Below, in pieces: positions 12,908 to 20,324 of a stretch of 47,953 bases of DNA. Under the pieces are notes generated by a model. That model had not been told where the DNA came from, made no database searches, and was given only the letters and a program-made list of their open reading frames with translations. The DNA lies in the IMG/VR virus record IMGVR_UViG_3300045931_000138, positions 1 through 47,953 of that record; one strand, 5' to 3'. Source of the DNA: a virus. Both the position numbers and the translations under genes were made by a program. Positions within the stretch are counted from its first letter, which is position 1, and every line of letters begins with the position of its first letter.

Positions 12908-13963
12908 TCACTTCTTCAACCGTGTGATACGTGGATAGGAAGTTGTCTGGCTCCACCTCAACGGCACCGGCTCACCCAACTCGGTCAGCCGCTCCTCCAT
13001 CGCCGTGCAGTCAGGCACCTGCTTGCTCCGCCCCCCCACAGTGGTCACCTTGAACGTGCCACCATCAGGGCCTGGGTATGTCCCGTCCTGCCCTTTGAGG
13101 AATGCTTGTGCATCCTGCCTGCGCTGCCCCGCCTTCTTCTCCTCAGCGCTAGCCTCCAAGTACTCCATCGCCAACGCACCAAGCGCCAAGTCATCCCCCT
13201 CCACCGTCAACGACTGCGGGCTGCGCGGGTCGTCAGGGCCTGTGGACGGCCAGCACAGGGACACGAACTCGCAGTAGTCACAGGGCATACCCCGACCCGG
13301 CCCCTTACCCTCCCGTGGGAATGTATCCACCAGCACCAGCGGGTCACCAACATCAGCAACGAACGCAGACGTGGTCATAACCGCAGCGGAGGCGAGCAGA
13401 GCCGCATGGCGTTGAGCCACCCGCTCCACAAGGGCCAGGCCACGCTCCGGGTCAGCCGCCCTCTCGAAGTCCATATGCGCACCCGTCTCCCGGTTGAACG
13501 CCCTGATGCGCAACGTCCAATCACCCCCGTACTGCTGACGAAGACCCAGCGCATACACCTCAACCTGATCCCAGTACGACTGGTACGGGGTTCCCCGGTT
13601 CACGAACCCCTGCCAGATCACATCCTTCGCAGTCTTCACATCCGTCACGATGCGGTTCACCCAATCCACATCATCAGCCGAACCCGAACGCGGCATACCC
13701 TCCGTCTGGATGGTCACATCAGCCTGCCGGTCCTTCGGGTCGAACTGCGCCCGTATCAGCGCCGACCAACCCAGGTGCATCAGCGTCCCCAGGTCAGCAG
13801 CATCCGTGCTCCTGCGCACCGGAGGCTCAACCCCGTGATAGGCGTACGCCGCCTTCTTGTAACACCCATCCACACCGGACGGGCCTATGAAGTACGACCG
13901 GTCCGCCTGCTTGCCCTCCATGTACTGCGTGAACTCGTCACGCGTGTCCAAACCCTCGATCAT
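12908..13963 (-). CDS. PD-(D/E)XK exonuclease of the Cas4/RecB type with Fe-S cysteines
   Basis: Phage RecB/Cas4-like nucleases resect DNA ends to produce single strands for annealing. The 351-residue product has GTLMHLGW with the family His (residue 63), an acidic residue in SADDVDW (95-101), the DVK core (108-110), QVEVYALGL (motif with Gln133) and four cysteines: Cys34 plus C-x2-C-x5-C at 228, 231 and 237. That arrangement is the [4Fe-4S] staple of Cas4 and AddB. A C-terminal domain of about 110 residues follows. ATG 13963 overlaps the upstream stop. It would pair with the ERF annealing protein at 6866-7501 although the genes are 5 kb apart. Confidence 0.82.
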   Translation of the reverse strand: MIEGLDTRDEFTQYMEGKQADRSYFIGPSGVDGCYKKAAYAYHGVEPPVRRSTDAADLGTLMHLGWSALIRAQFDPKDRQADVTIQTEGMPRSGSADDVDWVNRIVTDVKTAKDVIWQGFVNRGTPYQSYWDQVEVYALGLRQQYGGDWTLRIRAFNRETGAHMDFERAADPERGLALVERVAQRHAALLASAAVMTTSAFVADVGDPLVLVDTFPREGKGPGRGMPCDYCEFVSLCWPSTGPDDPRSPQSLTVEGDDLALGALAMEYLEASAEEKKAGQRRQDAQAFLKGQDGTYPGPDGGTFKVTTVGGRSKQVPDCTAMEERLTELGEPVPLRWSQTTSYPRITRLKK

Positions 13964-14370
13964 TCCGCCATCAACTCCATAACCATCTCCTCCGTGCTGC
14001 GCAGCGCAGCCGTCCGCGTCCCCTCACCTTTCAGAGCCGCCCGCTTCATCAGCGCACGCACCTGCTTGTCCCTCATCCCCTTCGTCAAAGCCGACAACCG
14101 CACGGCGACCTCCGTAGAGGCAAGGATGTCCTCAACCTCCGACATGCCCGCATCCACGAACTCCTGCATAGAGCCCTCCTGCTTATGAAGGTGCTCCGTC
14201 ATGGACAGCGGTGAGCAGAAGCACAGCAGGGCGAGAGCAGCACCCGCCGCCATATCGTCCGAGCCACCCTCCATCGCCTGCCGCACGAACCCGGCCACCA
14301 GCCGCTCCGACTGAGCCAGAGTCGCCGGGTCCGGGTTCACCCCGCACACATTCACAAGCCGCCTGTCCAC
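13960..14370 (-). CDS. Hypothetical helical protein, 136 aa
   Basis: GTG start at 14370 (GGAGGGTGCT before it), protein beginning MDRRLVNVCG. Alpha-helical throughout (ATLAQSERLVAGFVRQAM, AGAALALLCFCSP, EVEDILASTEVAVRLSAL), ending in an acidic tail (EEMVMELMAE). Directly coupled (ATGA) to the nuclease gene that follows, which hints at a partner role. Family unknown. Confidence 0.6.
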   Translation of the reverse strand: MDRRLVNVCGVNPDPATLAQSERLVAGFVRQAMEGGSDDMAAGAALALLCFCSPLSMTEHLHKQEGSMQEFVDAGMSEVEDILASTEVAVRLSALTKGMRDKQVRALMKRAALKGEGTRTAALRSTEEMVMELMAE

Positions 14371-14603
14371 ACAGCACCCTCCGCTATCCCCGACACCCAC
14401 GCCCTCCCGGAACGCATGTCGGTGCGACCCGTCACCTCTATCGCCGTACCCCCCATCAGTTCCACGGCACGGGTCGCGGCAGCCTCAACCGTGGGGGCGG
14501 TCACGTGCCATGTGCCGATGGGCCGACCATCAGGCGGTTCATGCAAGTCAACTTGCACATATCCGGTGGCGCTCCTCACGGACACGGCTGCAACCCACCC
14601 CAT
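14352..14603 (-). CDS. Hypothetical protein, 83 aa
   Basis: Start MGWVAAVSVRSATG at 14603 follows GAGGTGTGGGC and overlaps the end of the upstream gene by 28 bases. Sheet-helix-sheet pattern: YVQVDLHEPPDG, GTWHVTAPTVEAAATRAVEL, TAIEVTGRT. No family recognised. Confidence 0.55.
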   Translation of the reverse strand: MGWVAAVSVRSATGYVQVDLHEPPDGRPIGTWHVTAPTVEAAATRAVELMGGTAIEVTGRTDMRSGRAWVSGIAEGAVWTGGL

Positions 14604-14857
14604 GCCCACACCTCGTCCACCGTGACCGTGATATTCGCTGCCGGGGTCGGGCTGTACTGGAAGAAGTAGTCGTTGAACTGTTGCTCGTTGTACTCGTGGG
14701 AGAACCTGTTGGACCCGAGCCACAGCATGAACACCGCCCTCGCATCCCAGCCTGCGGGTGCCTCCACGCACACGAACTGGTTGAGCGGGTCGGGCACCTT
14801 CGCCGTCTTGTGGTCGGCCCCGAACGTGAAGAAGGTGCGCACCATCCCCTGTGCCAT
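14576..14857 (-). CDS. Hypothetical protein, 93 aa
   Basis: Starts MAQGMVRTFFTFGADH at 14857 (TGATG overlap with the upstream stop). Rich in aromatic residues (FVCVEAPAGWDARAVFMLWL, YNEQQFNDYFFQYS), mixed alpha/beta. No motif recognised. Confidence 0.6.
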   Translation of the reverse strand: MAQGMVRTFFTFGADHKTAKVPDPLNQFVCVEAPAGWDARAVFMLWLGSNRFSHEYNEQQFNDYFFQYSPTPAANITVTVDEVWAWGGLQPCP

Positions 14858-15495
14858 CAGTCCTCCACCATTTCGATGTCGTCCTGTACCTCGGTCTTGT
14901 CGCTATCGACCTCCCACGAGTAGGTGTCTGTCTCGTCCTGGGCGTGCTCCTTTACGGCGTCCTCCACGCCGTCCTCGTCGTCCACCTCCAAGTCCTCGAC
15001 CTCCACGTCCTGGTAGGCCCACACCCGCACCGTCGCCTTCCGCACCACGAGCGGCAGCGGGTCCAGGCCGAGGCCCTCCAGGAACTCGTTGAGTTCGCTG
15101 CGGGTGATGTGGTTCTTGTGGCCGTCCCACGCATCCACGAGGGCGGTGCGCACACGCTTCTTGTACGAGTCCAACTCGTGGCGGTGCCGGGTCGCCGCCG
15201 CCGCAGCCTGGGTCTTCTCCTCCTTCGCGGTGCGCAGCCCCGAGCGGGTCACCTCCAGCAGGTACAGGGTGTCCGCCAGCGCCTCGTACACATCCAGTGC
15301 CCCCATGTGGCTCGGGAACGTCGGGTGCACGCCCTGCTCCTTGGCGTAGGTCAGCCGCTCCATCACCGGCTGCAGGACCGGCTGGTTGCTGATGATGTAC
15401 GAGTGGTCGCCGTCCACGTCGTACACGAGGTCGCCTGTGCCAGACAGGTAGAACCTGCCCAGCATCTGGTGCGCGCCTGTTGTCGTTTCGGTCAT
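14857..15495 (-). CDS. Hypothetical protein with coiled coil and acidic tail, 212 aa
   Basis: First gene of the unit driven by the promoter at 15630-15659; start MTETTTGAHQML at 15495 after GGGGAGGGGAAAGGC. The N-terminal half is mixed, residues about 75-130 form a coiled coil (LRTAKEEKTQAAAAATRHRH), and the last about 45 residues are strongly acidic (DVEVEDLEVDDEDGVED). The acidic tail could mimic DNA, as in some anti-host phage proteins, but nothing else supports this. Confidence 0.6.
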   Translation of the reverse strand: MTETTTGAHQMLGRFYLSGTGDLVYDVDGDHSYIISNQPVLQPVMERLTYAKEQGVHPTFPSHMGALDVYEALADTLYLLEVTRSGLRTAKEEKTQAAAAATRHRHELDSYKKRVRTALVDAWDGHKNHITRSELNEFLEGLGLDPLPLVVRKATVRVWAYQDVEVEDLEVDDEDGVEDAVKEHAQDETDTYSWEVDSDKTEVQDDIEMVED

Positions 15496-15515
15496 GCCTT
15501 TCCCCTCCCCTTGCG

Positions 15516-15587
15516 CACCGGCACCCTGCCGGTGACATGCACCCTGAGATGCACAGCGCCCCGCCAGGGGGTGAACCCTGACGGGGC
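15516..15587 (-). promoter_or_regulatory. Two leader hairpins
   Basis: CACCGGCA (15516-15523) pairs with TGCCGGTG (15527-15534) around a 3-base loop close to the ribosome-binding site. A 12-bp stem with one mismatch (15558-15569 with 15576-15587) lies upstream of it. Both are in the transcript leader between promoter and gene, so the larger one could be an attenuator. Confidence 0.5.
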
Positions 15588-15615
15588 TGGACGGTCTTTA
15601 CGGACCGCCCGGTTT

Positions 15616-15659
15616 GGTGGCGCCACCCCAGGTTACAGCATCACCAAGGGCAGCGACAA
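15616..15659 (-). promoter_or_regulatory. Promoter with GGTGGCGCCACC operator (copy 1)
   Basis: Minus strand: -35 TTGTCG (15654-15659), 18-base spacer, -10 TAACCT (15630-15635), GGGG, then the perfect 12-bp palindrome GGTGGCGCCACC (15616-15627) covering the expected start of transcription. The same block recurs at 19187-19230 almost base for base and imperfectly at 21983-22027. A dimeric repressor bound here would block initiation. Confidence 0.7.
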
Positions 15660-15667
15660 ACCCGGAA

Positions 15668-15871
15668 CTAGAACGGCTCCATCTCCTCCTCCTCAACCAC
15701 CGTCACCGGTCGGTTGGGAGCAGCGTTGAACTCCTTGACGGGAACCTCGCCAAGCAGAAGCAACTCCTCATCACGCATAGCCCTGAACTCACTCTCATGC
15801 GACGCAGCCAAACGCCGGTACGCACGGTTCCGAGAAAGCCAGAGCGCCTGTTTCCGTACCTCGCTACCCAT
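15668..15871 (-). CDS. Hypothetical protein, 67 aa
   Basis: Start MGSEVRKQALWLSR at 15871 overlaps the HNH stop and has AAGGTGG upstream. Basic helical N-terminus, then RDEELLLLGEVPVKEF and a highly acidic end (VVEEEEMEPF). No family recognised. The promoter of the next unit begins 8 bases after its stop. Confidence 0.55.
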   Translation of the reverse strand: MGSEVRKQALWLSRNRAYRRLAASHESEFRAMRDEELLLLGEVPVKEFNAAPNRPVTVVEEEEMEPF

Positions 15872-16256
15872 CTGCAACCACCTTCTCCCTCCCCCGGTTA
15901 CGGGAATGCATCTTCCTGCACTCCCTGCACTGTCTCCCGTACGGCTCGCCTGGGTTGAGGTAGGTGTTCTCCTGCGTGAACTCATGACCACGCTTGCAGA
16001 ACCTCTGCGCCGCCTTCGGATGACGACCCTTCACAACACTGTCCTTCGCGTTCTCCGACACCGTTCCCAACCAGAGGTGCGTCAACTCAACGCACCACGG
16101 GTTGTCGCAGGTATGGCACACGAGCATCCCCTCAGGGATGTCTCCATGCGCTTGAGTCCACAACCACCGCGTCGCACGCCACTGGCGACCAGCGACCTGG
16201 ATCACCCCGTACCCATCACGGGTGTACGAGCCTTCCCACCTGATGCAGTCACTCAT
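15864..16256 (-). CDS. HNH endonuclease (HNH_3 type), 130 aa
   Basis: RATRWLWTQAHGDIPEGMLV, then CHTCDNPWCVELTHLWLGTV and ENAKDSVVKGRH, is the HNH_3 layout with an AP2-like N-terminal strand (GYGVIQVAGRQW). A second pair of knuckles (FCKRGHEF and QCRECRKMH) extends the C-terminus. Such genes are usually free-standing homing nucleases. ATG 16256 overlaps the DUF932 stop (ATGA). Confidence 0.82.
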   Translation of the reverse strand: MSDCIRWEGSYTRDGYGVIQVAGRQWRATRWLWTQAHGDIPEGMLVCHTCDNPWCVELTHLWLGTVSENAKDSVVKGRHPKAAQRFCKRGHEFTQENTYLNPGEPYGRQCRECRKMHSRNRGREKVVADG

Positions 16257-17254
16257 ACCTTCACCAACTGCCGCACGATCTGCAAAGCACGCGCCCGCTC
16301 ACGATCCATGCTGCTACCCGGCGTCAACGAGGCGACGAAGCGGGCCTCGTCCGAGCGGTACGACCCACCCGTCCAATCGATGTACTCGGTGAGGGCGTTA
16401 TAACTCCCCCACGCAGTCCCGCTGATGTTCTTCGCATTCCCACTTTTCCAAACCTTCGTGATCGTATCCCGCTGCACCTCGCGCTTGAACTTGATCGTGT
16501 CTGTGGCGTCCTTGTCGATCGGAATGAACTGGGCAACGATCTGCTCGAACTTACGCTCCGTCACCTCCGCATCCAGCATCCGCTGCACCTCCACCTCGAA
16601 CCCGTCCAGCGCCTGCTCCGTGAACCCGAGCGCCTGCCGCGCCTCAACCACACGATCAGGCAGTCGCTGACCCGTGTGCCGTGCACGGAACTGCATCTCC
16701 ACCTTCTCGCTCAACCCGATGTGGAACGTGTTCTTGCACACCACCCGAGTCGCCCCCGGCTTGAAGATGGACGCCATCCCGCCCGTGAAATCCGTATACA
16801 GATTCATCCAGGCGAAAGACTTGTCACCACCGAAGTTGTAGTCCCGGATCTTGAACGACGCGAACATGCGCCGCCCATCGTCGATCATTCCCAGTGCGCT
16901 CAGGCTGAAACCCTCACCGAGGATAGCGGTCCCGAACTCATGGATGTCCTCAACCGTGTGCATCACATAGTCGGCGGTGTACGCCCCGCCCGGGACCTCC
17001 CACCCCCGCGTGAACGGGTTGCGGGCGACGGTGGTGAACCGGTTGTCCAACTCCATGAACTGCCCCGGCTTGCCGGGGACCGGAGCGTACAGCGGCTCCG
17101 GGTGGTACTCCAAGTCGTTCAGGTGCGCGAGGCGGATACCCTCCTCCATGCTGATCGGCCCCTTCACAGGCTTCACCAGTCCATGCCACGCACCCTCGTC
17201 CACAACCACGATCGTTGCTCGCCCATCCTCATGTGTGCGAATACCGTGAGACAT
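16253..17254 (-). CDS. DUF932 / TIGR03299-type phage and plasmid protein, 333 aa
   Basis: Matches the DUF932 pattern of phage/plasmid proteins: a beta-rich core (WEVPGGAYTADYVMHTVEDI, RMFASFKIRDYNFGGDKSFA, AWMNLYTDFTGGMASIF) then CKNTFHIGL and a long helical C-terminus with YNALTEYIDW near the end. Function is not established in this family; plasmid and phage contexts suggest a role in DNA maintenance or antirestriction. Start 17254 follows AAGGAGAACGAG. First gene of a three-gene unit with the promoter at 17367-17396. Confidence 0.78.
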   Translation of the reverse strand: MSHGIRTHEDGRATIVVVDEGAWHGLVKPVKGPISMEEGIRLAHLNDLEYHPEPLYAPVPGKPGQFMELDNRFTTVARNPFTRGWEVPGGAYTADYVMHTVEDIHEFGTAILGEGFSLSALGMIDDGRRMFASFKIRDYNFGGDKSFAWMNLYTDFTGGMASIFKPGATRVVCKNTFHIGLSEKVEMQFRARHTGQRLPDRVVEARQALGFTEQALDGFEVEVQRMLDAEVTERKFEQIVAQFIPIDKDATDTIKFKREVQRDTITKVWKSGNAKNISGTAWGSYNALTEYIDWTGGSYRSDEARFVASLTPGSSMDRERARALQIVRQLVKV

Positions 17255-17271
17255 CTCGTTCTCCTTTTCTT

Positions 17272-17289
17272 CCCCTCGTTGTTGAGGGG
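17272..17289 (-). promoter_or_regulatory. Leader hairpin of the DUF932 unit
   Basis: CCCCTC (17272-17277) and GAGGGG (17284-17289) with loop GTTGTT, placed just upstream of the ribosome-binding site of the DUF932 gene, the same place that other units carry a small hairpin. Confidence 0.4.
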
Positions 17290-17351
17290 CGACAACAGCC
17301 GACGAAGTCGCTCACGTCGGTCCGACTGCTCTCGTTCCCCAACACCCCGAA

Positions 17352-17396
17352 GGGTGCGCTACTCCCAAGGTACACGAAGTGGCGCACCCCTCGCAA
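17352..17396 (-). promoter_or_regulatory. Promoter of the DUF932 unit with 8-bp inverted repeat
   Basis: Minus strand: -35 TTGCGA (17391-17396), 18-base spacer, -10 TACCTT (17367-17372) followed by GGGAG. GCGCACCC (17382-17389) and GGGTGCGC (17352-17359) are inverted copies flanking the -10. Layout as in the other minus-strand promoters, but with a different operator sequence. Confidence 0.6.
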
Positions 17397-17398
17397 GG

Positions 17399-17743
17399 TC
17401 ACTCCGCGTACTCCCCCACGAACCTGCACTCCTCAGCGAACGCGTCGTACGGCCCGAACTCCACACGCCTGCCCGTCCGCTCCACCACCCCGCGCCTCAC
17501 CAGTTCGTCCACCAAGCCCTCGTTCTCCGTGTACCCCTTCAGGAAGAAGGCGCCAGGGGCGGGAGAGTGACCGTACTCATCCTTCAGGTTCACGGTCGGG
17601 ATGCTGAGCAGTTCACCGTCACTGCTGAACAACCGGATCGCTACACCCCCATCCCAGTACGCCCCCTTATCCATCTGCACATCGCGCCACTCTTCACCGA
17701 ACGCATCCAGCCGCGGGATCACCCACGTCTTCTTGCCCCTCAT
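17399..17743 (-). CDS. Hypothetical protein, possibly DUF4313-like, 114 aa
   Basis: Start MRGKKTWVIPRLDA at 17743 in an ATGA overlap. The core GGVAIRLFSSDGELLSIPTV followed by NLKDEY and a Gly-Ala-Phe-Phe loop resembles DUF4313 proteins, small domains found on mobile elements; I am not certain. The end is acidic and aromatic (DAFAEECRFVGEYAE). Confidence 0.55.
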   Translation of the reverse strand: MRGKKTWVIPRLDAFGEEWRDVQMDKGAYWDGGVAIRLFSSDGELLSIPTVNLKDEYGHSPAPGAFFLKGYTENEGLVDELVRRGVVERTGRRVEFGPYDAFAEECRFVGEYAE

Positions 17744-17973
17744 GCGAAGAACCTTCTCACCCAGTTCTCGTTGAACGTGCCGAACCTGTCCGGCTCGGCA
17801 ACGAACGTCTGCACGTTCTGGGGGCTGATCATCACGACCGGCCCCCCGTAGATGCTGCCCGCGAAAGCCACCAACTCCGGCCTCTCCCCCGCATGACTGA
17901 CGGTGGCCTCGTAGCACACCTGCCCGGCGATCCCATCCATGCGCCTGATCCTGTGCACAACAACCCCGCTCAT
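17740..17973 (-). CDS. Hypothetical protein, 77 aa
   Basis: Start MSGVVVHRIRRMDG at 17973 overlaps the upstream stop (TAATG). Beta-rich (QVCYEATVSHAGE, LVAFAGSIYGGPVVMIS), ending FNENWVRRFFA. Coupled to the gene at 17399. Family unknown. Confidence 0.55.
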   Translation of the reverse strand: MSGVVVHRIRRMDGIAGQVCYEATVSHAGERPELVAFAGSIYGGPVVMISPQNVQTFVAEPDRFGTFNENWVRRFFA

Positions 17974-18299
17974 TAGGAGTTCACCGACCAAACGACCGGC
18001 TGCGGCATCTGGAAGTGCCCAGCCGACTCGCCCTGCACATCGGTCTGCTTGTGGGCGACGACCCCGAACACCATCCCCCCGATGCGCCCCTCCACACCGG
18101 GAACACCGCCCAGGTCGGACAGCCACAACTCGTCCGCGCCGAGCACGTACCAGATGCAGCGCAGCAGGGACGCCTTCTCCTTGTGCCCAAGGTCACGCCT
18201 CCCGTACATCGCCCAACGATCCTCCACCGCCTGCGAGTGCTCGATCATCTCCCGCAGGCGGGCGACCACCTTCTCGTTTATGACCTTCTCCATGGTCAT
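17973..18299 (-). CDS. Hypothetical protein, 108 aa
   Basis: Start MTMEKVINEKVVAR at 18299 after GGGAGGGAAGGA. N-terminal helix (RLREMIEHSQAVEDRWAMYG), a central LRCIWYVLGADELWLSD and a sheet (GRIGGMVFGVVAHKQTD). No family recognised. Confidence 0.6.
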   Translation of the reverse strand: MTMEKVINEKVVARLREMIEHSQAVEDRWAMYGRRDLGHKEKASLLRCIWYVLGADELWLSDLGGVPGVEGRIGGMVFGVVAHKQTDVQGESAGHFQMPQPVVWSVNS

Positions 18300-18309
18300 T
18301 CCTTCCCTC

Positions 18310-18364
18310 CCGGCACCCTGCCGGTCAAGGCGAGGGCAGGAACCATGCGCATAGGTTCCTGCCC
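18310..18364 (-). terminator. Intergenic hairpin pair
   Basis: The 11-bp stem GGGCAGGAACC (18334-18344) with its complement at 18354-18364 begins 6 bases past the stop at 18370 and is terminator-like, though without a U-run. CCGGCA-CCC-TGCCGG (18310-18324) sits just before the next gene's ribosome-binding site. Confidence 0.55.
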
Positions 18365-18369
18365 CACCT

Positions 18370-18642
18370 TCACCTGACCCGTGCCCAGCCGTCCCTGTCC
18401 CAGCGCAGGCTGTCAAGCCCGTGCTCATCTATGTAGAACAGGAGCCGCCTGTCCCACACCCGCACCTTGGACCGCACCGCCGCCTCGGGCGCCAGCCGTT
18501 GCACGAACACGAGGTCCGGCTCACCCTTGAGCAGCAGCCCAGCCAGGTGCCCGTCCCCGAACTCGTACACCACCTCCGTCACCGTGGGCAGCGGGTCACG
18601 CACCCACGGCTCCCGCCTGCGCAGGTCCCACAGGCGGCTCAT
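18370..18642 (-). CDS. Hypothetical protein, 90 aa
   Basis: Start MSRLWDLRRREPWV at 18642 (ATGA overlap). Beta-strand rich: EVVYEFGDGHLAGLLLKGE, LVFVQRLAPEA, VRVWDRRLLFYIDEHG, ending DRDGWARVR. No family recognised. Confidence 0.55.
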   Translation of the reverse strand: MSRLWDLRRREPWVRDPLPTVTEVVYEFGDGHLAGLLLKGEPDLVFVQRLAPEAAVRSKVRVWDRRLLFYIDEHGLDSLRWDRDGWARVR

Positions 18643-18848
18643 GCGTCGCACTCCGCACACGCCCCGCTGGTGAGCACCGGGGTTGTGAGGAAGCACACCG
18701 GGCACACCGACCCCAGGCGGGGCTCCGGTGCGGGCGGGTTGAACTTGAACCCGCCCTTGCGGAAGCACGGGTAACAGATCGGCCCGTTGTGCCGGTTGGT
18801 GACACGTCCGCACTTGCGGCAGTTGGTGGGGGAGTAGGAGCGGTTCAT
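18639..18848 (-). CDS. Double zinc-ribbon protein, 69 aa
   Basis: Four C-x2-C knuckles in 69 residues (CRKC, CYPC, CPVC, CAEC) predict two zinc ribbons or one rubredoxin-like plus one ribbon domain. Start MNRSYSPTNCRKCG at 18848 in an ATGA overlap. Function unknown; such proteins often touch RNA polymerase or nucleic acid. Confidence 0.65.
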   Translation of the reverse strand: MNRSYSPTNCRKCGRVTNRHNGPICYPCFRKGGFKFNPPAPEPRLGSVCPVCFLTTPVLTSGACAECDA

Positions 18849-19156
18849 GCCTCCACCTCCGCCAGGTCGTACCCGGAGCGGGAGTAGACGCTGTACCGGC
18901 AGTACGCGAGCCACTCGCGGCGGGACGCGTTGCGGACCTCCCACAGCGCCTGGCTCGCATCGGCGGCAGCAACCTGGAACGCCTCAATCTCCCGGGTTGC
19001 GCTCCCCTCCCGCAGCGCCTCCCGTACGACGCGGCTGGCTGCCAGCATCTCGTCGTGCAGCGGGCGGTGGCGCTCTATGGCCGCATCCCGCTCCTTGCTG
19101 CGGCGTGCCCATTCCTGCCGCAGGTAGTCTGTGGTGCTCTGACTGTTGGGACTCAT
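18845..19156 (-). CDS. Hypothetical coiled-coil protein, 103 aa
   Basis: Start MSPNSQSTTDYLRQ at 19156 after GGGAGG. Long charged helix (RRSKERDAAIERHRPLHDEM, VVREALREGSATREIEAF), then EWLAYCRYSVYS. First gene after the operator-bearing promoter at 19187-19230. Confidence 0.58.
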   Translation of the reverse strand: MSPNSQSTTDYLRQEWARRSKERDAAIERHRPLHDEMLAASRVVREALREGSATREIEAFQVAAADASQALWEVRNASRREWLAYCRYSVYSRSGYDLAEVEA

Positions 19157-19186
19157 GCCCAAACCTCCCTACCGAGCCACCGGTTT

Positions 19187-19230
19187 GGTGGCGCCACCCC
19201 AGGTTAGGCCCTCACCAAGTCCAGGGACAA
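19187..19230 (-). promoter_or_regulatory. Promoter with GGTGGCGCCACC operator (copy 2)
   Basis: Minus strand: -35 TTGTCC (19225-19230), 18-base spacer, -10 TAACCT (19201-19206), then the palindrome at 19187-19198. The flanks CCGGTTT and GGGACAAACCCGGA are also shared with copy 1, so the whole 55-base block is duplicated. Confidence 0.7.
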
Positions 19231-19265
19231 ACCCGGAGACAGACCACACTCCAAACACACGCGCA

Positions 19266-19634
19266 TCACCGCTGCGGGTAGGAGATGAACGACGCCCCCT
19301 TCCCGTTCCCCTGCGTGCGGGCGTTCCAGTGGCACACGTAGTCCCACTCGCCCCACTCATCGTTCGGGCACGGCGGGTACGCGGGGCCGACGTGTTTCAC
19401 GAACGCGGGGTCCATGCCCATCGCCTCACAGTCGTCCACGAGCACATCCCATGACGCGTACACGTACGCCCCGTCGGTGAGGTTCTGGGCATCCAGATCG
19501 GTCACCGTGTCAGCGATGTGATCCGCGCACTGCAACGCCTCGATCGGTGCGATGTCCGGTGGAAGATTGGTGACGTACAGGCCACCGATCACGACGCACG
19601 CCGCTGCGGCAGCGGCAGGGAACCTCCACATCAC
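19266..19634 (-). CDS. Secreted Cys-containing protein, 122 aa
   Basis: N-terminal signal peptide or anchor (RFPAAAAAACVVIGGLYVTN) and a mature part with four cysteines (QCADH, DDCEA, PPCPND, YVCHW) likely forming two disulphides outside the cytoplasm. GTG at 19634 (GTGA overlap) is chosen; ATG at 19631 is equally possible. Function unknown; envelope-directed anti-superinfection proteins have this shape. Confidence 0.6.
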   Translation of the reverse strand: MMWRFPAAAAAACVVIGGLYVTNLPPDIAPIEALQCADHIADTVTDLDAQNLTDGAYVYASWDVLVDDCEAMGMDPAFVKHVGPAYPPCPNDEWGEWDYVCHWNARTQGNGKGASFISYPQR

Positions 19635-19909
19635 GGCTTCACCTTCCCCGTCACAATGTCAAGCGCGTACGCCCGTGCACGACGGGCGTTGCTCGACTCG
19701 CATGAGGCGACCGCGTACTTCGCGTCCGCCCACGACGCCCTATCCGACAGGGCCAGGTACCTGCCCGCCTGGAACTCACCGACGGTCAACGCGTGAAGCG
19801 CCTCCATCCTCAACGTGTGCGCCTCCTTGATCAGGCGCAGCACCCTCTTGTGCGCCACATCAGATTCCTGCGCACGCCGCATGTACTCATCCCACTGCGG
19901 ATCACTCAC
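19631..19909 (-). CDS. Hypothetical helical protein, 92 aa
   Basis: GTG start at 19909 (GAGAGGAG upstream), overlapping the SLOG gene stop by 8 bases. Helical, with VAHKRVLRLIKEAHTLRMEA and ALSDRASWADAKYAVASCES. No family recognised. Confidence 0.55.
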   Translation of the reverse strand: MSDPQWDEYMRRAQESDVAHKRVLRLIKEAHTLRMEALHALTVGEFQAGRYLALSDRASWADAKYAVASCESSNARRARAYALDIVTGKVKP

Positions 19910-20324
19910 TGCCCGCTCCTCTCACTTCATCCCCATCAGGGCCGATCACCTTGACCGGAACCCCCTTCCTCCTGGCGTACCTCACGGTCGCCCACGTACC
20001 CGAACGCAGAACCTCCTGCGCCTGCGCCGGGACAGCGATCAACAGATCAACCTCATCCACGATCTGCTCGTTACGGGTGAGGTACGGAGCCTCCACCCTC
20101 ACCTCCGCCGCCCTCCCGCAGAACGCCCTGGCCTTCGGATCGGACGGCGGGTGCAGCACGACAGGGATGCCGAACCAGAGGGCCAGCGCATGCGCCTGCG
20201 CATCCACACCGACGCAGTCGCCGTGATGCACAGCAACCGCACCCGAGAGTGCGAGCAGGTTGCTCACAGCGAACAACTGCGCTTCGGTCATCCCCTCACG
20301 GGTGCCCGTGAACCCGACCCTCAC
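19902..20324 (-). CDS. SLOG-superfamily Rossmann-fold protein (DprA/YspA-like), 140 aa
   Basis: Opens with RVGFTGTREGMTEAQLFAVS, then AVAVHHGDCVGVDAQAHALA and IPVVLHPPSDPKARAFC, the G-x-T-G-x-R and GGAxGxDxxA-like elements of the SLOG/DprA-type Rossmann fold, followed by TRNEQIVDEVDLLIAVP. SLOG proteins bind nucleotides or single-stranded DNA, and some are effectors or sensors in antiviral conflict systems. Here the third glycine motif is HGDCVGVD rather than GGARGVD. Length fits a stand-alone SLOG domain. GTG start at 20324 in an overlap with the upstream gene. Confidence 0.72.
   Translation of the reverse strand: MRVGFTGTREGMTEAQLFAVSNLLALSGAVAVHHGDCVGVDAQAHALALWFGIPVVLHPPSDPKARAFCGRAAEVRVEAPYLTRNEQIVDEVDLLIAVPAQAQEVLRSGTWATVRYARRKGVPVKVIGPDGDEVRGAGSE

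Noticed and set aside
12605-14188. 527-codon plus-strand frame opposite the nuclease gene
   Set aside because: Arg/His/Pro-rich product with no domain, antisense to a gene with complete PD-(D/E)XK and Fe-S motifs.
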